DNA from: Sporothrix humicola | Taxonomy: Eukaryota > Ascomycota > Sordariomycetes > Ophiostomatales > Ophiostomataceae | NCBI GenBank assembly: GCA_021396245.1 | Contig: WNYE01000036.1 | Coordinates: 62,001-126,000 of the forward strand | Direction of reading: 5' to 3' | DNA: 64,000 nucleotides | Shown: positions 10,095 to 21,151 of the stretch, piece after piece | Layout: each line of letters begins with the position of its first letter | How positions within the stretch are numbered: the first letter of the stretch is position 1 | Made by a program: the position numbers and the translations under genes | Notes under the pieces: generated by a model | What the model was told of the DNA's origin: nothing | Database searches by the model: none | Seen by the model: only the letters and a program-made list of their open reading frames with translations

Positions 10095-12518
10095 AATCCG
10101 ACGTTACAATCATGATCGTCAAATATCGACAGAGAAAATAGAAACCAAAAAACCACGCATCATGAGACTCAACTAGGAATACGTTTGCGTTTTTATTCTC
10201 TTTTCAAGTCTTGCAATTGAAGACGGCCGACAGGAAATTGAGCGGTCTCAAGGCATCCCTGTTGAAAGACTCATCCTTTCATCGAGTGCAGGGATTGTTT
10301 ACACGGGGCTCCGGCTGCTGCCGTTGGCGAACGGGATTTCGGAAAAGACCAACAGTTCTTTGCATTCTTCTTTTCGCTCTTTCCTTTCGTTTTCCTTCTG
10401 TCCTTCCGTCAATTAATTTTGTTCTTTGCACGGCAGGATATTTGCTGGCAAGGGAAAGTTCCGCCGACATGTGGCCATGGAAGGATTCTTTTCTTCGTTT
10501 TTTGAGCACTTCTTCGCTGCAGTTGGTCCATTATCGTTTTCGTCTCCCCGCATCGGTTGCCTTTTGCGTTCATTGTAAATTGATGTCACTCAATTTATTC
10601 GGAAGCAAGCATATCGCAAACCGAGAAGGAGGTACTGGAAGGGCGCAAGGACGGAAGAAAATAACGTGCAAGCAGCCGAAAATCCAATATACATGTTGTT
10701 TCTTGTGCATGTCCTTACATGACCACGTGGAAAACACACGGGCGGCACGTCCTCCACGTTATCCCTTTCACTCTTTTTCCTCGGTTGAATTGTGATTCTT
10801 GGCTGGAGATATATGGCCCTGTTCATGAGTCTTTTACGAGTCTTCCCGTCCATTTACTTATTTTCCCAGTAAAATACATTATTGCGGATTTACGTATCTT
10901 ACTGGAAAGCGGCAGGCATCTGTGTGAGATACAAAGCAGATACGGACTGCACAGGATTTCGATGAAACTATGAATGAACCTAGGGACGGACAGTAGATAC
11001 AATCATGACATGTGCTGATGGCGACAAACACTGCTAAATATTTCCTCGGACAGTGGCCTGGATGATATGACATGGTGTGATGGTGATGCAAGGTGCAGGC
11101 CATTTTACTTGTAGAAGAACCAGTCCTTTAGCGACGCTCTGTTGTACCTTTGTACTTTTGCATTTTCATACACTTTAGACTCTGTAACTTGCATTCACAA
11201 AGTTCCATCCTCCTCACCTATCCGGTTCTTTTGACCCCCAGTACCATAAAATGTACCTGTGGCTTTCGTCTAAGAATGTCTACCCCGTCTACAGCGAGTT
11301 CTTCGTCGGATTTGCGGCATACTTGAGCCATCTGGGATGTAAGCAAGCACTGGAAGAACCGTATCTTGGTGAGTTCTGGTCCATTATCTGCCATCCATCG
11401 GCAATAAATTTGGCGGGATGGATGTATCTTGGGATGTGATGTGCCACTGTGAGCAAAATAGCCCCTGGTCGGCGAGTGGCTTCAGCTTGCCCGCCCTCCT
11501 TGCCATAGGATGAGTAGCGAGAATAAAAGAAAATGAGAAGGAAAACAAAAACAGAAGAGCAAAAAAATAGGGCAAAGCTCTCGTATTCGTACATCCGGCA
11601 AAGGTACTTTCAAATATGTGTGCTTACAGTGAAAATAAAAGTCACTTTTAGCTTATGTCTGACCAGGATTGAATTTGCCTCTCTTTTGCCAATTGCCTTT
11701 TTAGTTTTTCTTTTCTTTTTTTCTTTCCTTCCGACCACGCTTCTATTTTTTGACTCTCGACCACGTTCTCCACCCGTGAAAAACTGGGTCCAAAGCCCGG
11801 ACCGGACAAATAGGACGGCGTCCGATTCCTAAAAGTTACTTCCCAACTCTAACACCGAGAACCATTTCTTTTGTATCCTATCGAGCCTATCTTCTCGTTC
11901 TAATTCACAGCGCTCGCTTAGCGTTACCGACCGAGTAGTTTGTATTCAATAGTCTCCTTCCCGCGGGCTCTTCGGCTGGACTTGACCACTGACGGCTTCT
12001 CGTTCTCTTTCGTTGAAAGGCAAAATATAGCGCTCTGCGGAAGTTGCCAGGACACGTCAGACCTTTCAACTCTCGAGAAGAGGTGCCGGCCGGCGGCGTC
12101 TCTGGGCTTTTTGGTGTCTCGTCGAGTCCTTCTATTCCACTTTTGTTCGTCTCCATGACAGATTATTTTTTTGTCCTTCTGACTCCTTCTGTCTCCCATT
12201 CACTTCTACGCGCTCGCTACCGCCTATTTTCTTCCTGCCTGCCGAAAGACACCACCTCCTTGCACTGGCGAATTCACGGGCGAATCCAAGCGATACCAGG
12301 CGAGCCCAAACCAAGGGCAGTCCTCAAGTCAGTACTTCGTACACAGTAGGGCACACACACACACATTTCCTATCCCTTTGGTGCCTTTTGTTCCTTGTCT
12401 CGCATGCTTGTCTCTAAGCGGCTGTCCCCGCCCGAAAGGGATGGCTTTCCTTTCCCACCCACACTGTTGTATGTCGTGTGCCCTGTTCCTCCCTCTGGAG
12501 AAGTCTTCCTTGCATGTG

Positions 12519-12560
12519 CTTTGTTCTTTGTGCTTTGTGCCTTGTGCCTTGTGCCTTGTG
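12519..12560. repeat. Heptamer array CYTTGTG x6
   Basis: Six head-to-tail 7-base units: CTTTGTT, CTTTGTG twice, then CCTTGTG three times. The neighbouring sequence continues the G/T-rich character. Confidence 0.9.
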
Positions 12561-15500
12561 TGCCGTTCTCTTTTGTAAGACAATATATGCACAGCATATT
12601 GTACTCACTTTATTTATACAACACACTCTGTAGACAGCGGCTTGCAACGAGGAGGAAGCATATTCTTTCCTGTTCCTGTCCATCTTTGCTCTCAACGCGT
12701 TGCCAGTCTTCTAAAGTCGACGACGTAAATCCAGTCTTGGCTCCCACTTTGTCGGAACTCGACATGCAGCCAAAGATCGAAACCATGCCCTTCTCAGGTC
12801 GCAAGGCAGCCACTTACGTCGGCAAACGATCCCGGTAGCAGGCCAGACAGGGGAGCTTCTGGGCCTGGGCCCCAGCGAGCACACCATTGTTGACGATTTC
12901 CAACCACAAAAGGCCGCCAAAAGCATTGGAAAGTTGTGACAAATGCCTGAAAATTCTGTAAAGGTGGGAAGCCCCAGTGTTTCCTTGAAGGGCAGTGGTG
13001 CATTCCTGCGTTTTTCGCTCTCCATCATGTAAGGTACGGGCGTTTGCGCCCGTTCGGCACTGCAGGGGAGCTGGGCCATGCCCATGCAAAAGCCCACAGA
13101 AGCCCACCAGGCCAGGTATCCATTGGGCGCCATTTTTTTCTGTGCATTCTTACTGTGTTTCGTTGAAGCTGGAGCTCGCTCCGTTTGGTGAGGTGTTTTG
13201 TTTGTCACAGAAAGACACAGAAGGAGAGGCTTTGTCTGTCTTCCGCCTCCTTCCCCAGCCACAAGTGCTCTGTGCGTGTGTTTCTTCTCTGGTTCCTTCC
13301 AACGTTTGTTCCTGCCTTCCGTCCCTCGGGTATCATCCTCCAACCCAAAGGGAAAGAGCAATGCGGGTTAATAAAGCTGGCAGCGGCCGAAGTAATTACT
13401 TGAAAAAAAAAAAATAGGCCGCACACCAAAAAAGAGCAAAAAAAGCACTATGACGCTGGTCACTGTTCCGTGCACACGGCAGACCAGGCCGCCCCCATCG
13501 AGCCAGACCCGGATTTGGGTCATAGACGGGCAAGAAGACAGGGAAGAGTGAGAAAGTGCAAGTGAGAAGAAAAAATGGATGAAAAAGACATCCCCATTTT
13601 TATGTTGCTTCCGGGCAGCGACAGCCAATCGAAATAGCGGGGCTAGCACGAGGTGCGGCGGAAGAAAAGAACCATAAAAGGAAGCCAGTGATTGCAAGCG
13701 CAGGCAAGTGCAAAGGCAAAAGGTCGAAAGGCAGAAAGAGCGACTGTCAACTGGGTGTCAGAGAATCAGTGGCCCAAAGACACAGACAAGCGGCGGGCTA
13801 CCGACCGCCAGTGGATGGAGATTTGACTGTATGCGGTCTAGCGCGTGAGCTGGAGAGAAGAAGAAGAAGAAAAAGAGGAAAAAATAGACAGCGAGACTGT
13901 GGTCAGAGAGAACCTCACAGAAGCGTGAAAAAGAAAAAAGAAGATGAAAAAGAAAAGAAAGAAAAAAAGAATAAGAAAACAGTCACTGTCCAGCACACTG
14001 TTTACACGCTAGCAGGGGTTGTTTTCAGCGTTTTGGCGGTCTCTGCCTTCTAGCCAGCGCACTGGGCCCCTGACCCTGGCTCTTTTTCTGTGTTTTCTGG
14101 CTTTTTGTCACTGAAGACAGGGCGAGCAGGGGCCCGACACATGCTTTTTTACGGTTTTACGCTTCTTTTTGCACTTGCACGGCCCACAGCCGGCTTGCCG
14201 CCCGCGTGCAAAGACTTTTTCTCCCGCTTCTTCGTCAGAGTCGGTCTACCTTCTCACTCCCAAGCCTCTGGATTTCTGTGGATTCCCACCCTTGCAGCGT
14301 GTGGCTTTTCTTTCCCCTGTGGAGCCCACCTTCTGCCCTGCGGTCAGCAGCAGTGAGAGGTTTTCTTTGCCCGCCTCTTTCTGTTTTTCTGTAAATGTCT
14401 GTGTGTGGCTTCAGGCTTCTCATTCAGGCTTCTGTTGTATTGTGTGTCTTCTGTGTGTCGTAGTGGCCCTTTCCTCTTTGGGAATGTCTTCGTTTTTTCC
14501 CGCCTTCGCTCTTCCCTCCCAGCTTCCTCGCTTGCTCGTGGGCTCCTTCCGTCTCGTCAATGCCCTGGTATCTAACACGGAGCTTCCCTCCTTCCTCTTT
14601 TGTGTTCTTCCTTATTCTTGTTTTGTCCACCTTTCACCGGTTGCTCTTTCTCCCCCACGACATTTCTATTTTACCCATCTTATTCCCTCTCTTCTCCAGC
14701 TCCGGTGTCTGCACCGGTTGTTTTGGTTGAAGATCCTCCAACAACAAAAAAGGTCCCCATAAAATACAACGGAGACCAGAGACATTCTCGCACGCGGAAA
14801 GGTCGAAAAAGCCCAAGGTCGAAAGGTCTGGGCCCCGTCGTTCGCCGTTGCAGTTTTTGGCGTGGGCGGCGTGGAACTGCGAAGCTCTTTCCCCGTTTTG
14901 TTGTATTTTGGTATATTCCGGCCCTCTTTCCTTTTTTGTTGTTGACTCTTACCAGCACTTGCCTCTGGTCTGGCCCCCCTCCTTCCCGATTCCCAATTCT
15001 TTCTTTTCTCTCCCCCTCCTAGCTTTTCTTCTTTTTCTTTTTCTCTTTTCCCTTCACTTCAACAACAGCATCGACAGCCAGTCGTTGTCGTCACACACAC
15101 CAATCCCCTCACCCATTCTCGCACCAGCATCCTGCAGGAGAACCGCCAGCCAGTCATTCTGGGCACCCAGTCCCAGCTTCGTTTGCCGGCCGCTGGCTCC
15201 AACGTGGGGAAAAGCGACAACAAAGATAGCTTTATCCCATACAGCTCCAGAAAAAAGTACGACGTATTACAACGTACAACAGCATCCAGCATAACACAAA
15301 AACCTGCCAGCACCCCCACGCATTGCTGCCGGTCGCCGTTGGAAAAATAAAGAAGAAACGAAACACACGACTCGGGCCAGAACACAAACGACACGCTGAG
15401 ACGTCCGGTTTGACTTTTCGTCACTTCGTCACTTTTGCTATTTGTGGCTTGTGCACCTCACAAGGAAAACGGCCAGCATCACAACCGACGACCTGCAGCC

Positions 15501-16773
15501 GCCCATCTTTTTTCTCAGAAAAATTGCCGACCGCCTGGCCTCTTCGCCAACTCAGCAAACGCATACGACCCTCGTCTTGTCATCACGCGGGCCTCGAACC
15601 CAAACGGTCTCGTGGGGAACAAACAGAGCACCAGAAAGCAGAAAAGAGAGAAGCCGGCAAAACGCAACAACGTACATAAAGTGCACGAAGGCGGCTGCCC
15701 GACCGATTTACACGTGGTCCGGCATCATTCCAAGGATTTCCCTCTTTATAATTCACTCTCTCCCACCCTGGACCAGCTCTGGGCCACTTTGGACGATTCT
15801 GACGAACCACGTATCAAAACGTATCGACCGCATCGACCGCATCACAAATGCTCGAGTGACCGACCGACCGCCTGAGCCACGAGCAAACCCAATCCCACAC
15901 CCGTTGCGACGTATCCGGTTTGCATCCAACGCCTTTTGCGCCTTTTGCACATCTGCGTCTTGCGCTTCGCGCCCTGTCCGCTCGACGATACTCATCACTC
16001 ATCACAGCGGCACCCACCTCTTTAGCTCGACGGCTTGACGACAACGGAACGCCTCGTCAGGCTTGATTCTTGTTCGTTTGTTGCTGTCGTCTGATCTCCA
16101 CCAACACATAACGGACCGCTCTCATCGCAACTTGTTATAAGACGAACGACATCTCAGAGAGTTCTGGGGGACGCTTTTGTTGTTGCTGCCTTTATTTTGT
16201 GCCTTGCGCGCGCGCGTTTTGCTTTGCAGAGCCTTTTTCATTTCCCTTTTCCCTATTAATTGTCTAATTCCTCTTTCACGACGACACTGGCTATTTTGCC
16301 GGCTGATCCACCAACACCACACCGTCGCCAACAAACCACGCTCTTCACTCAACTTCCTCACAGCCAAACCCCGCGTCTCGGGCAATTCTTTGCTGCTTTA
16401 TGGCCGGTCTCCTCATATTGATCATTATTTGACCGGTCTATTGATTTTGACTCGTGGTGTTAATTGAGCTTTTGTGTGTTCTGGTTTATTGGTTTTTCTT
16501 GGAGAACCATTTATTACCATTACCATTACCAACACCGTTTAAGACTCCCTGACATTTCCCGGTCGTGGTTGTTCACTCAACGCTTTTGGCGCAACGGCTT
16601 GCCTTCTTAAAAGGCAACTAATATAACCCACGCCTTTCGGCGCCTCTTACACGATCAACCACACAAAAATATCAACAACAAAAAGAGTGTCAACAACACA
16701 CGCGCAGCACCGCCATTCCTCACACAACGCGCACACGCAGCCACCGACACTGCTTGTTGCTGCTTAATCCACC

Positions 16774-18816
16774 ATGTCGGCCAAACTCAAACCACTGATC
16801 CTGCCCCAGCTGGTGCAGGACCGCAAACGCTATGAAGATAGCCAATATGCCAGCACAGAAATGATCGAGGGCGGCATGAACAACATGACCCTCGGCGCCA
16901 ACGTCAACAACACGACCAATAGCGGTCTATACATCGTCGACAACGCGTCCATGTCGGACATCACCTCGCCCGCCACGCCCACATTCTCACACCGCAGCGG
17001 CGGCCTCGGCCACCTGCGCTACTCGAGCTCGTCGTCATCGCTCGACCTGCCACTCTCGCCTTCTTTCTCCGAATGCCCGGCATCGCCAACAGCTGCCACG
17101 GGGCTTGCTGCTGTTGTGGCCGCAGCCAATGCTGCATCTCTTGCACCAAGCGCCCCTGTCAAGCGCTCCCTGCCGGACGTACAAGAGGAGGATCTGCTGG
17201 AGCGTGTCGCCGAGGAGCACGAGTTTGTCGACAACCTCACAATGTCGCACCGCCGCACATCTGACCTTTATGGCTGTTTATGTGACGAGCCATGCTCACA
17301 TGGCCGCGACGATATCTCGTACGACCCACAGAACTTCATCTACGATCTGGGCTTCGTCAGCGACTCTGAGGCGGCGGTCGACGAGCCCTCTGTTCAACGG
17401 CACCGCCACCGTGCCAGCAGCACCGCATCTGTCATGTCCGGCGCGTCCAATGCGACCCACGACTCCTCCTTCTCTGGCCTTACGCTGAAGTTTGGCTCTC
17501 ATATTCACGCCCTGTCCCGCTGGCGCAGCAAGTCGACCGCCAGCCGGCGTACATATTCCAACCTCATTGGCGCCCCGGCGTCGGAGCCGTCTCTGTCACG
17601 TCAGCCTTCGAGCCGGTCATCGTCCCTGTCGGCCGGTCGCCACGCTTCGGTCTTTGAGCCGCCACCAATCCTGACGCCTGCTCTGTCTTCGTACTACGGT
17701 AGCACAGAGAGCATCGAGCACTTCCCGACGGCAAGCAGCACGCACGGCACCCACGAGGAGCTGGATGACGACGCGCGGTCGAGCCTTGAGCGGGATCGCA
17801 CCAAGGCCGCCACGCCCTTGTTGCCGCCTCTGATGACCGAGAGTAGTACTCTGCAGCAGCAACCTCCGGTCTCGCCTCTTCCGCCTCCGTCACTGCAGAC
17901 ATCGCCGCTCCAGTCGCCTGCTGTCGCCTCCTCTGTGACCTCTCCGGCTGGTGTCGATGGTCTGTCCAGCTACCCTTTCAGTCCTATCGCCGATGCCGGT
18001 ATCCCCGCCATGTCTCTGTCGCCATTGTCTCCGCTGTCGCCCGCGGCTCTCGGGGCTGGTGCTGCAGCCACCGCTCCGACGTCGCCGGCTGAAGTGCTCC
18101 CTCCTCCGCCTCTGCGCCGCCAGTTCTCCACGGCCTCGTTCCATTTGCCCTTTGGCGCTTCGGCCCTGCCAACCCCGCCCACTTCTGCGCCTGCACTTTC
18201 GCCTGTTGCGACGGTTTCGCCTGCGCCAGTGTCTGTTGTTGCCCAAGAGCCTCACGACAAGTGGTGTGACCGCCTGGGCCATGCCAACTACACGATCCTG
18301 CCCAAGCCGTACCACCTGGCCGAGGACGAGACCGCTGACACGCAGGCACTGCATGTGCTCTGCGAGGACTGGGCGCAGGCACGCATCAACTACGCCAAGC
18401 ACCTTGTGCGCACGGGCGAGCACTACGGCACGACGTCCAACACCTATGTGCTGACAGAAGCCAAGTGGGCCGAGACGGAGCGTGAGTGGCAGCGCGCGCA
18501 CCAGGCGGCAACGGTACACGTTACGAAAGTGCTGACGCGCGCCGGCAGCGATGCGCGCGAATGTGCCGCCACGCCCGGCATGATGCCGCCCGTGCAGCAC
18601 CACGATGTGTCGTGCGTGATCCCGCAGATCCTGGACAATGCCGAGGGCAAGTTCCCTGGACTGGGCGACGAGGACATTGTGGGTCCCATGGACCGTGTGG
18701 AGTACATGGAGCGGGACGGCGCGACTGGGTTTCCCGGTCCCGGTGGCCTGCATGGCGAGAAGCATGGCATGTCGCGTTTCCTGCGTGGCCTGGCCGATCG
18801 CGTGCGCCGCAAGTAA
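16774..18816 (+). CDS. Conserved fungal protein of unknown function, Ser/Pro-rich
   Basis: A single exon of 680 residues. The ATG sits in a good context (CCACCATGTC) and the codons are GC-rich. The first 480 residues are low-complexity Ser/Pro/Ala with scattered SP/TP sites, a short Cys-containing segment (YGCLCDEPCSHGRDD, near residue 170) and acidic patches. The only globular-looking part is about residues 500-600: a WCDRLGHANYTILPKPY motif, then NYAKHLVRTGEHYGTTSNTY, then a Trp-containing amphipathic helix (AKWAETEREWQRAHQ). I recognise this block as one shared by many uncharacterised Pezizomycotina proteins, but I know no established function. The C-terminus is basic (GLADRVRRK). The protein is probably soluble, with a long disordered region open to phosphorylation. 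The upstream intergenic tract is unusually long. Confidence 0.85.
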   Translation: MSAKLKPLILPQLVQDRKRYEDSQYASTEMIEGGMNNMTLGANVNNTTNSGLYIVDNASMSDITSPATPTFSHRSGGLGHLRYSSSSSSLDLPLSPSFSECPASPTAATGLAAVVAAANAASLAPSAPVKRSLPDVQEEDLLERVAEEHEFVDNLTMSHRRTSDLYGCLCDEPCSHGRDDISYDPQNFIYDLGFVSDSEAAVDEPSVQRHRHRASSTASVMSGASNATHDSSFSGLTLKFGSHIHALSRWRSKSTASRRTYSNLIGAPASEPSLSRQPSSRSSSLSAGRHASVFEPPPILTPALSSYYGSTESIEHFPTASSTHGTHEELDDDARSSLERDRTKAATPLLPPLMTESSTLQQQPPVSPLPPPSLQTSPLQSPAVASSVTSPAGVDGLSSYPFSPIADAGIPAMSLSPLSPLSPAALGAGAAATAPTSPAEVLPPPPLRRQFSTASFHLPFGASALPTPPTSAPALSPVATVSPAPVSVVAQEPHDKWCDRLGHANYTILPKPYHLAEDETADTQALHVLCEDWAQARINYAKHLVRTGEHYGTTSNTYVLTEAKWAETEREWQRAHQAATVHVTKVLTRAGSDARECAATPGMMPPVQHHDVSCVIPQILDNAEGKFPGLGDEDIVGPMDRVEYMERDGATGFPGPGGLHGEKHGMSRFLRGLADRVRRK

Positions 18817-18835
18817 TTTCAACAATTTTCATCCC

Positions 18836-18856
18836 ATAATCGATAATCGATAATCC
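18836..18856. repeat. Heptamer array ATAATCG x3
   Basis: Three 7-base units (ATAATCG, ATAATCG, ATAATCC) lie 20 bases after the stop codon, in the presumed 3' UTR. Confidence 0.8.

Positions 18857-18857
<1 letters not shown>

Positions 18858-18887
<30 letters not shown>
18858..18887. repeat. (CAA)10 microsatellite in 3' flank
   Basis: Ten uninterrupted CAA triplets directly follow the ATAATCG array in the presumed 3' UTR of the upstream gene. Confidence 0.95.
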
Positions 18888-19563
18888 CGACCTTAAACCT
18901 TAATACGACCACAACCACGACATATTAATACGAAAAACACGAAAAAAAGAAAACGAAAAGCGATGATGACGAGGACCGCGGAGGTAATGAGTTGTCACGA
19001 AGGGACAAAACGAAGAAGATAAAGAAGAAAAAAAGACGAAAAAACGGAGAAAATGAGAGAGAGACAGTAATGATATGATGGCGTTTGCAGCAGAGCCTGT
19101 TCGTCTGGACCTGCACCTTTGGATAGTGTGTGGTTAGTATCCGGAACAGCTCTGTTTGTCATGAGACCACGCCTCGCGGCATACCTTTTCGCTCGGGGAA
19201 AAGGTTGTTTCATTTTGATTGTTTTCTTTTGCCCAAGATACCCCCCATTTTTTTACATTTTACATTTTACATTTGACATTTGACATTTTTATATGTTTTT
19301 TAGATATATTCCCCCGACACTCCTTTATGAGTAGATAGAGCGTTTTGCATTTTTCTTGTGTGACTTTTCACACCTTACTTTCCTTTGTATATATCCCTTA
19401 CTATCATAATCATGTTACAATAGCATGGTGATCACATATAAGACGACACCTCGTGTGCTCGAAAAAAGATTTCATAATTATTTTCAAGAACAAAAAAATA
19501 TCAAAATTATTTCAAACACTTTTCATACACTGCGTGTGGCATGACAATATTTGCTGAAACTGA
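18888..19563. other. Convergent intergenic region
   Basis: Shared 3' flank between the plus-strand unknown gene and the minus-strand PNKP gene. It is AT-rich toward 19,390-19,530 and holds the ACATTTK array. No gene is seen. Confidence 0.7.
19255..19289. repeat. Heptamer array ACATTTK x5
   Basis: Five 7-base units: ACATTTT twice, ACATTTG twice, ACATTTT once. It lies in the convergent 3' flank of two genes. Confidence 0.9.
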
Positions 19564-21151
19564 TCAGGTCCAATACTTTCCCCACAGCGCGTACTCGTCC
19601 TCGGTGCCGCGGAAGGTAAAAGCGACTTCTGTAATGTCGGCAAACCCTTCGGCGACTTTGGGTTCCCGGAACCGCGAGTAGAAGCCGTTGAAGGCGATGC
19701 GCGGCAGGGCCTCACGGTTGTCCGGGTTCAGCGACTTGTTCATGGCGCGGACAGCATCATTGTGCTCGCACGTGGCCGCGTTCGTGGTGAACCAGACGCA
19801 GCGGACCTTGATGTTTGAGCCGGACTTCTTGGCCAGATCGATCCACAGCGCCCGTGTCGCCGGGTCCGGGTTGGTATTGTCAACTACGACAGAGAAGCCC
19901 TCGCCCAGCAGGCCGCTGGCGACTTTCAGGCACTTTTCTTTCCTGTTGTTGTTAGCAATGATTTATTATGAGTATCCGGGGTAAAGGGACGTACGTCTTC
20001 AGTGTGTCCTGGTTGACACGTTCGTAGCCCATGGGCTCCAGGAATTTGCGGAAGAAGGTGCTCTTGCCAGCACCCGGCGGGCCACAGAATACAACCAGCT
20101 CTTGGCCGTCGCCCTTTGCGAAAACAACCTTGTTTGCCGGGGCGTCGACAAAAGGATGCTCCGTCAGGTCGAAGCCTCGCGAAAACTCTCTTGGCGACTC
20201 GTCCAAAAAGTACTCTTCTGGCGTCTGGAAAGTGACGCCGACATTGTGCGCCAGGTTGCGGTCGCTGCAGCTGAAATCCTTTACAACATTCTTGCCATTG
20301 ACGACCGTAGCAGGCCGTCCGGCGGCGTCGCCAATAAAGAAAGAGGCGGGGTCGACAGACACAGCCTTCTTATCGCCACTGTTGCTCGCCAGATCACTCA
20401 TCATCTCGTCCCACATGCCTGGCCTTGGCTTGCGGAAACGGTCCTTTCCTGTTGCTGCATACAGCGTCACTGGCAGACCCAAGTCTGTCAAAATTGCTGC
20501 ACACTTTTGCTTATAGTCGGCGACCTTGTCCCTCGCATTGCCCTTGGCCGGCGCCTTCTTTTTCGGGTCGGGGTGCAACGCCAGGCCGCCCTGGTTCGAG
20601 AAGATGATGACCGTGAAGCCTTCGTCATTGTGCAGTTTCCGCAGGCGCTCCGGCACGCTGCGGTGCCACCACATCCAGTCGGAGGCGCTTTCTGCGTGCT
20701 TCTTGCCGGAAGATGTTGTGATGAGCGTCGAGTCGAGGTCGAAAGCGGCAATCTTTGCAGGTTCGGACGGCTTTGACAGCTTTGCACCCCCTTGGAAGGT
20801 GGCCACCAGCAAACTTGTCGGCTGCCCCTCTTCTGGTGCGCGCTCCTCCCACGTCACCTGGCTTGGTGGTGGTTTCGGCTTCTGGGAGGCGGGTGTAAAG
20901 AAGGACGCAACAGCCGTCTTGGAGACCGAAGCTTGGACTTTTCGTTTCATCGGCGGCGGTGAGATGGACGGGTCATGTTTGTTGCTGGGCTTGTCGCCGT
21001 TTGCCAGGTCGGCAGCCTTCCGCTTTGCTGGCGCCATTTTCGGTGAAGGCATTGTGTGTATATGTAAAGGGGGAAAAGTCGAAGAGGAGAGGTAAAATCG
21101 CCGCAATTGGAGGTTTGTCGCTTGTGCTCGTCGGATGCCCAGAAAGAGCAT
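19564..21151 (-). CDS. PNK1: Bifunctional polynucleotide kinase 3'-phosphatase (PNKP)
   Basis: Two exons, complement(join(19564..19942, 19995..21151)). The 52-base intron (19943-19994) has donor GTACGT, a GCTAAC branch and a CAG end, and splicing reads DTLKTKEKC. The longest form has 511 residues; ATGs at 21,052 and 21,037 give 478 or 473. The HAD-type phosphatase comes first: FDLDST (Asp138/Asp140 in the long form), then FSNQGG and KPRPGMWDE. The kinase follows, with P-loop GPPGAGKST (357-365) and a VNQDTL motif. No FHA domain is seen, as in fission-yeast Pnk1. The enzyme restores 5'-phosphate and 3'-hydroxyl ends in DNA break repair. A Lys/Pro-rich linker with KRK motifs (about 40-75) may be a nuclear signal. 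The first 33 residues are Arg-rich without acidic residues, and could be a mitochondrial presequence or 5' UTR. Confidence 0.93.

Larger units (their letters stand above)
8786..16773. other. Long gene-empty tract upstream of the 16.8 kb gene
   Basis: No convincing gene over 8 kb. Open frames of up to about 215 codons occur, but they overlap on both strands and carry low-complexity translations. About 13,390-13,990 is purine-rich on the plus strand, about 14,050-15,060 is pyrimidine-rich, and 15,061-15,900 is rich in A and C. The CT-rich then AC-rich order before an ATG resembles a long fungal promoter and 5' leader, here for the gene at 16,774. Confidence 0.5.

Noticed and set aside
10211..10795. 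194-codon plus-strand frame
   Set aside because: No recognisable domain, patchy composition, and the frame is shared with other open frames on the opposite strand.
12711..13361. 216-codon minus-strand frame
   Set aside because: It overlaps plus-strand frames, and its Pro/Lys/Trp-scattered translation lacks any family signature.
14169..14762. 197-codon plus-strand frame
   Set aside because: Its Ser/Phe/Leu/Pro composition simply reflects the pyrimidine-rich strand.
17890..18825. 311-codon minus-strand frame
   Set aside because: It is antisense to the plus-strand unknown gene; a His/Arg/Gln-rich translation is typical of the reverse strand of GC-rich coding DNA.
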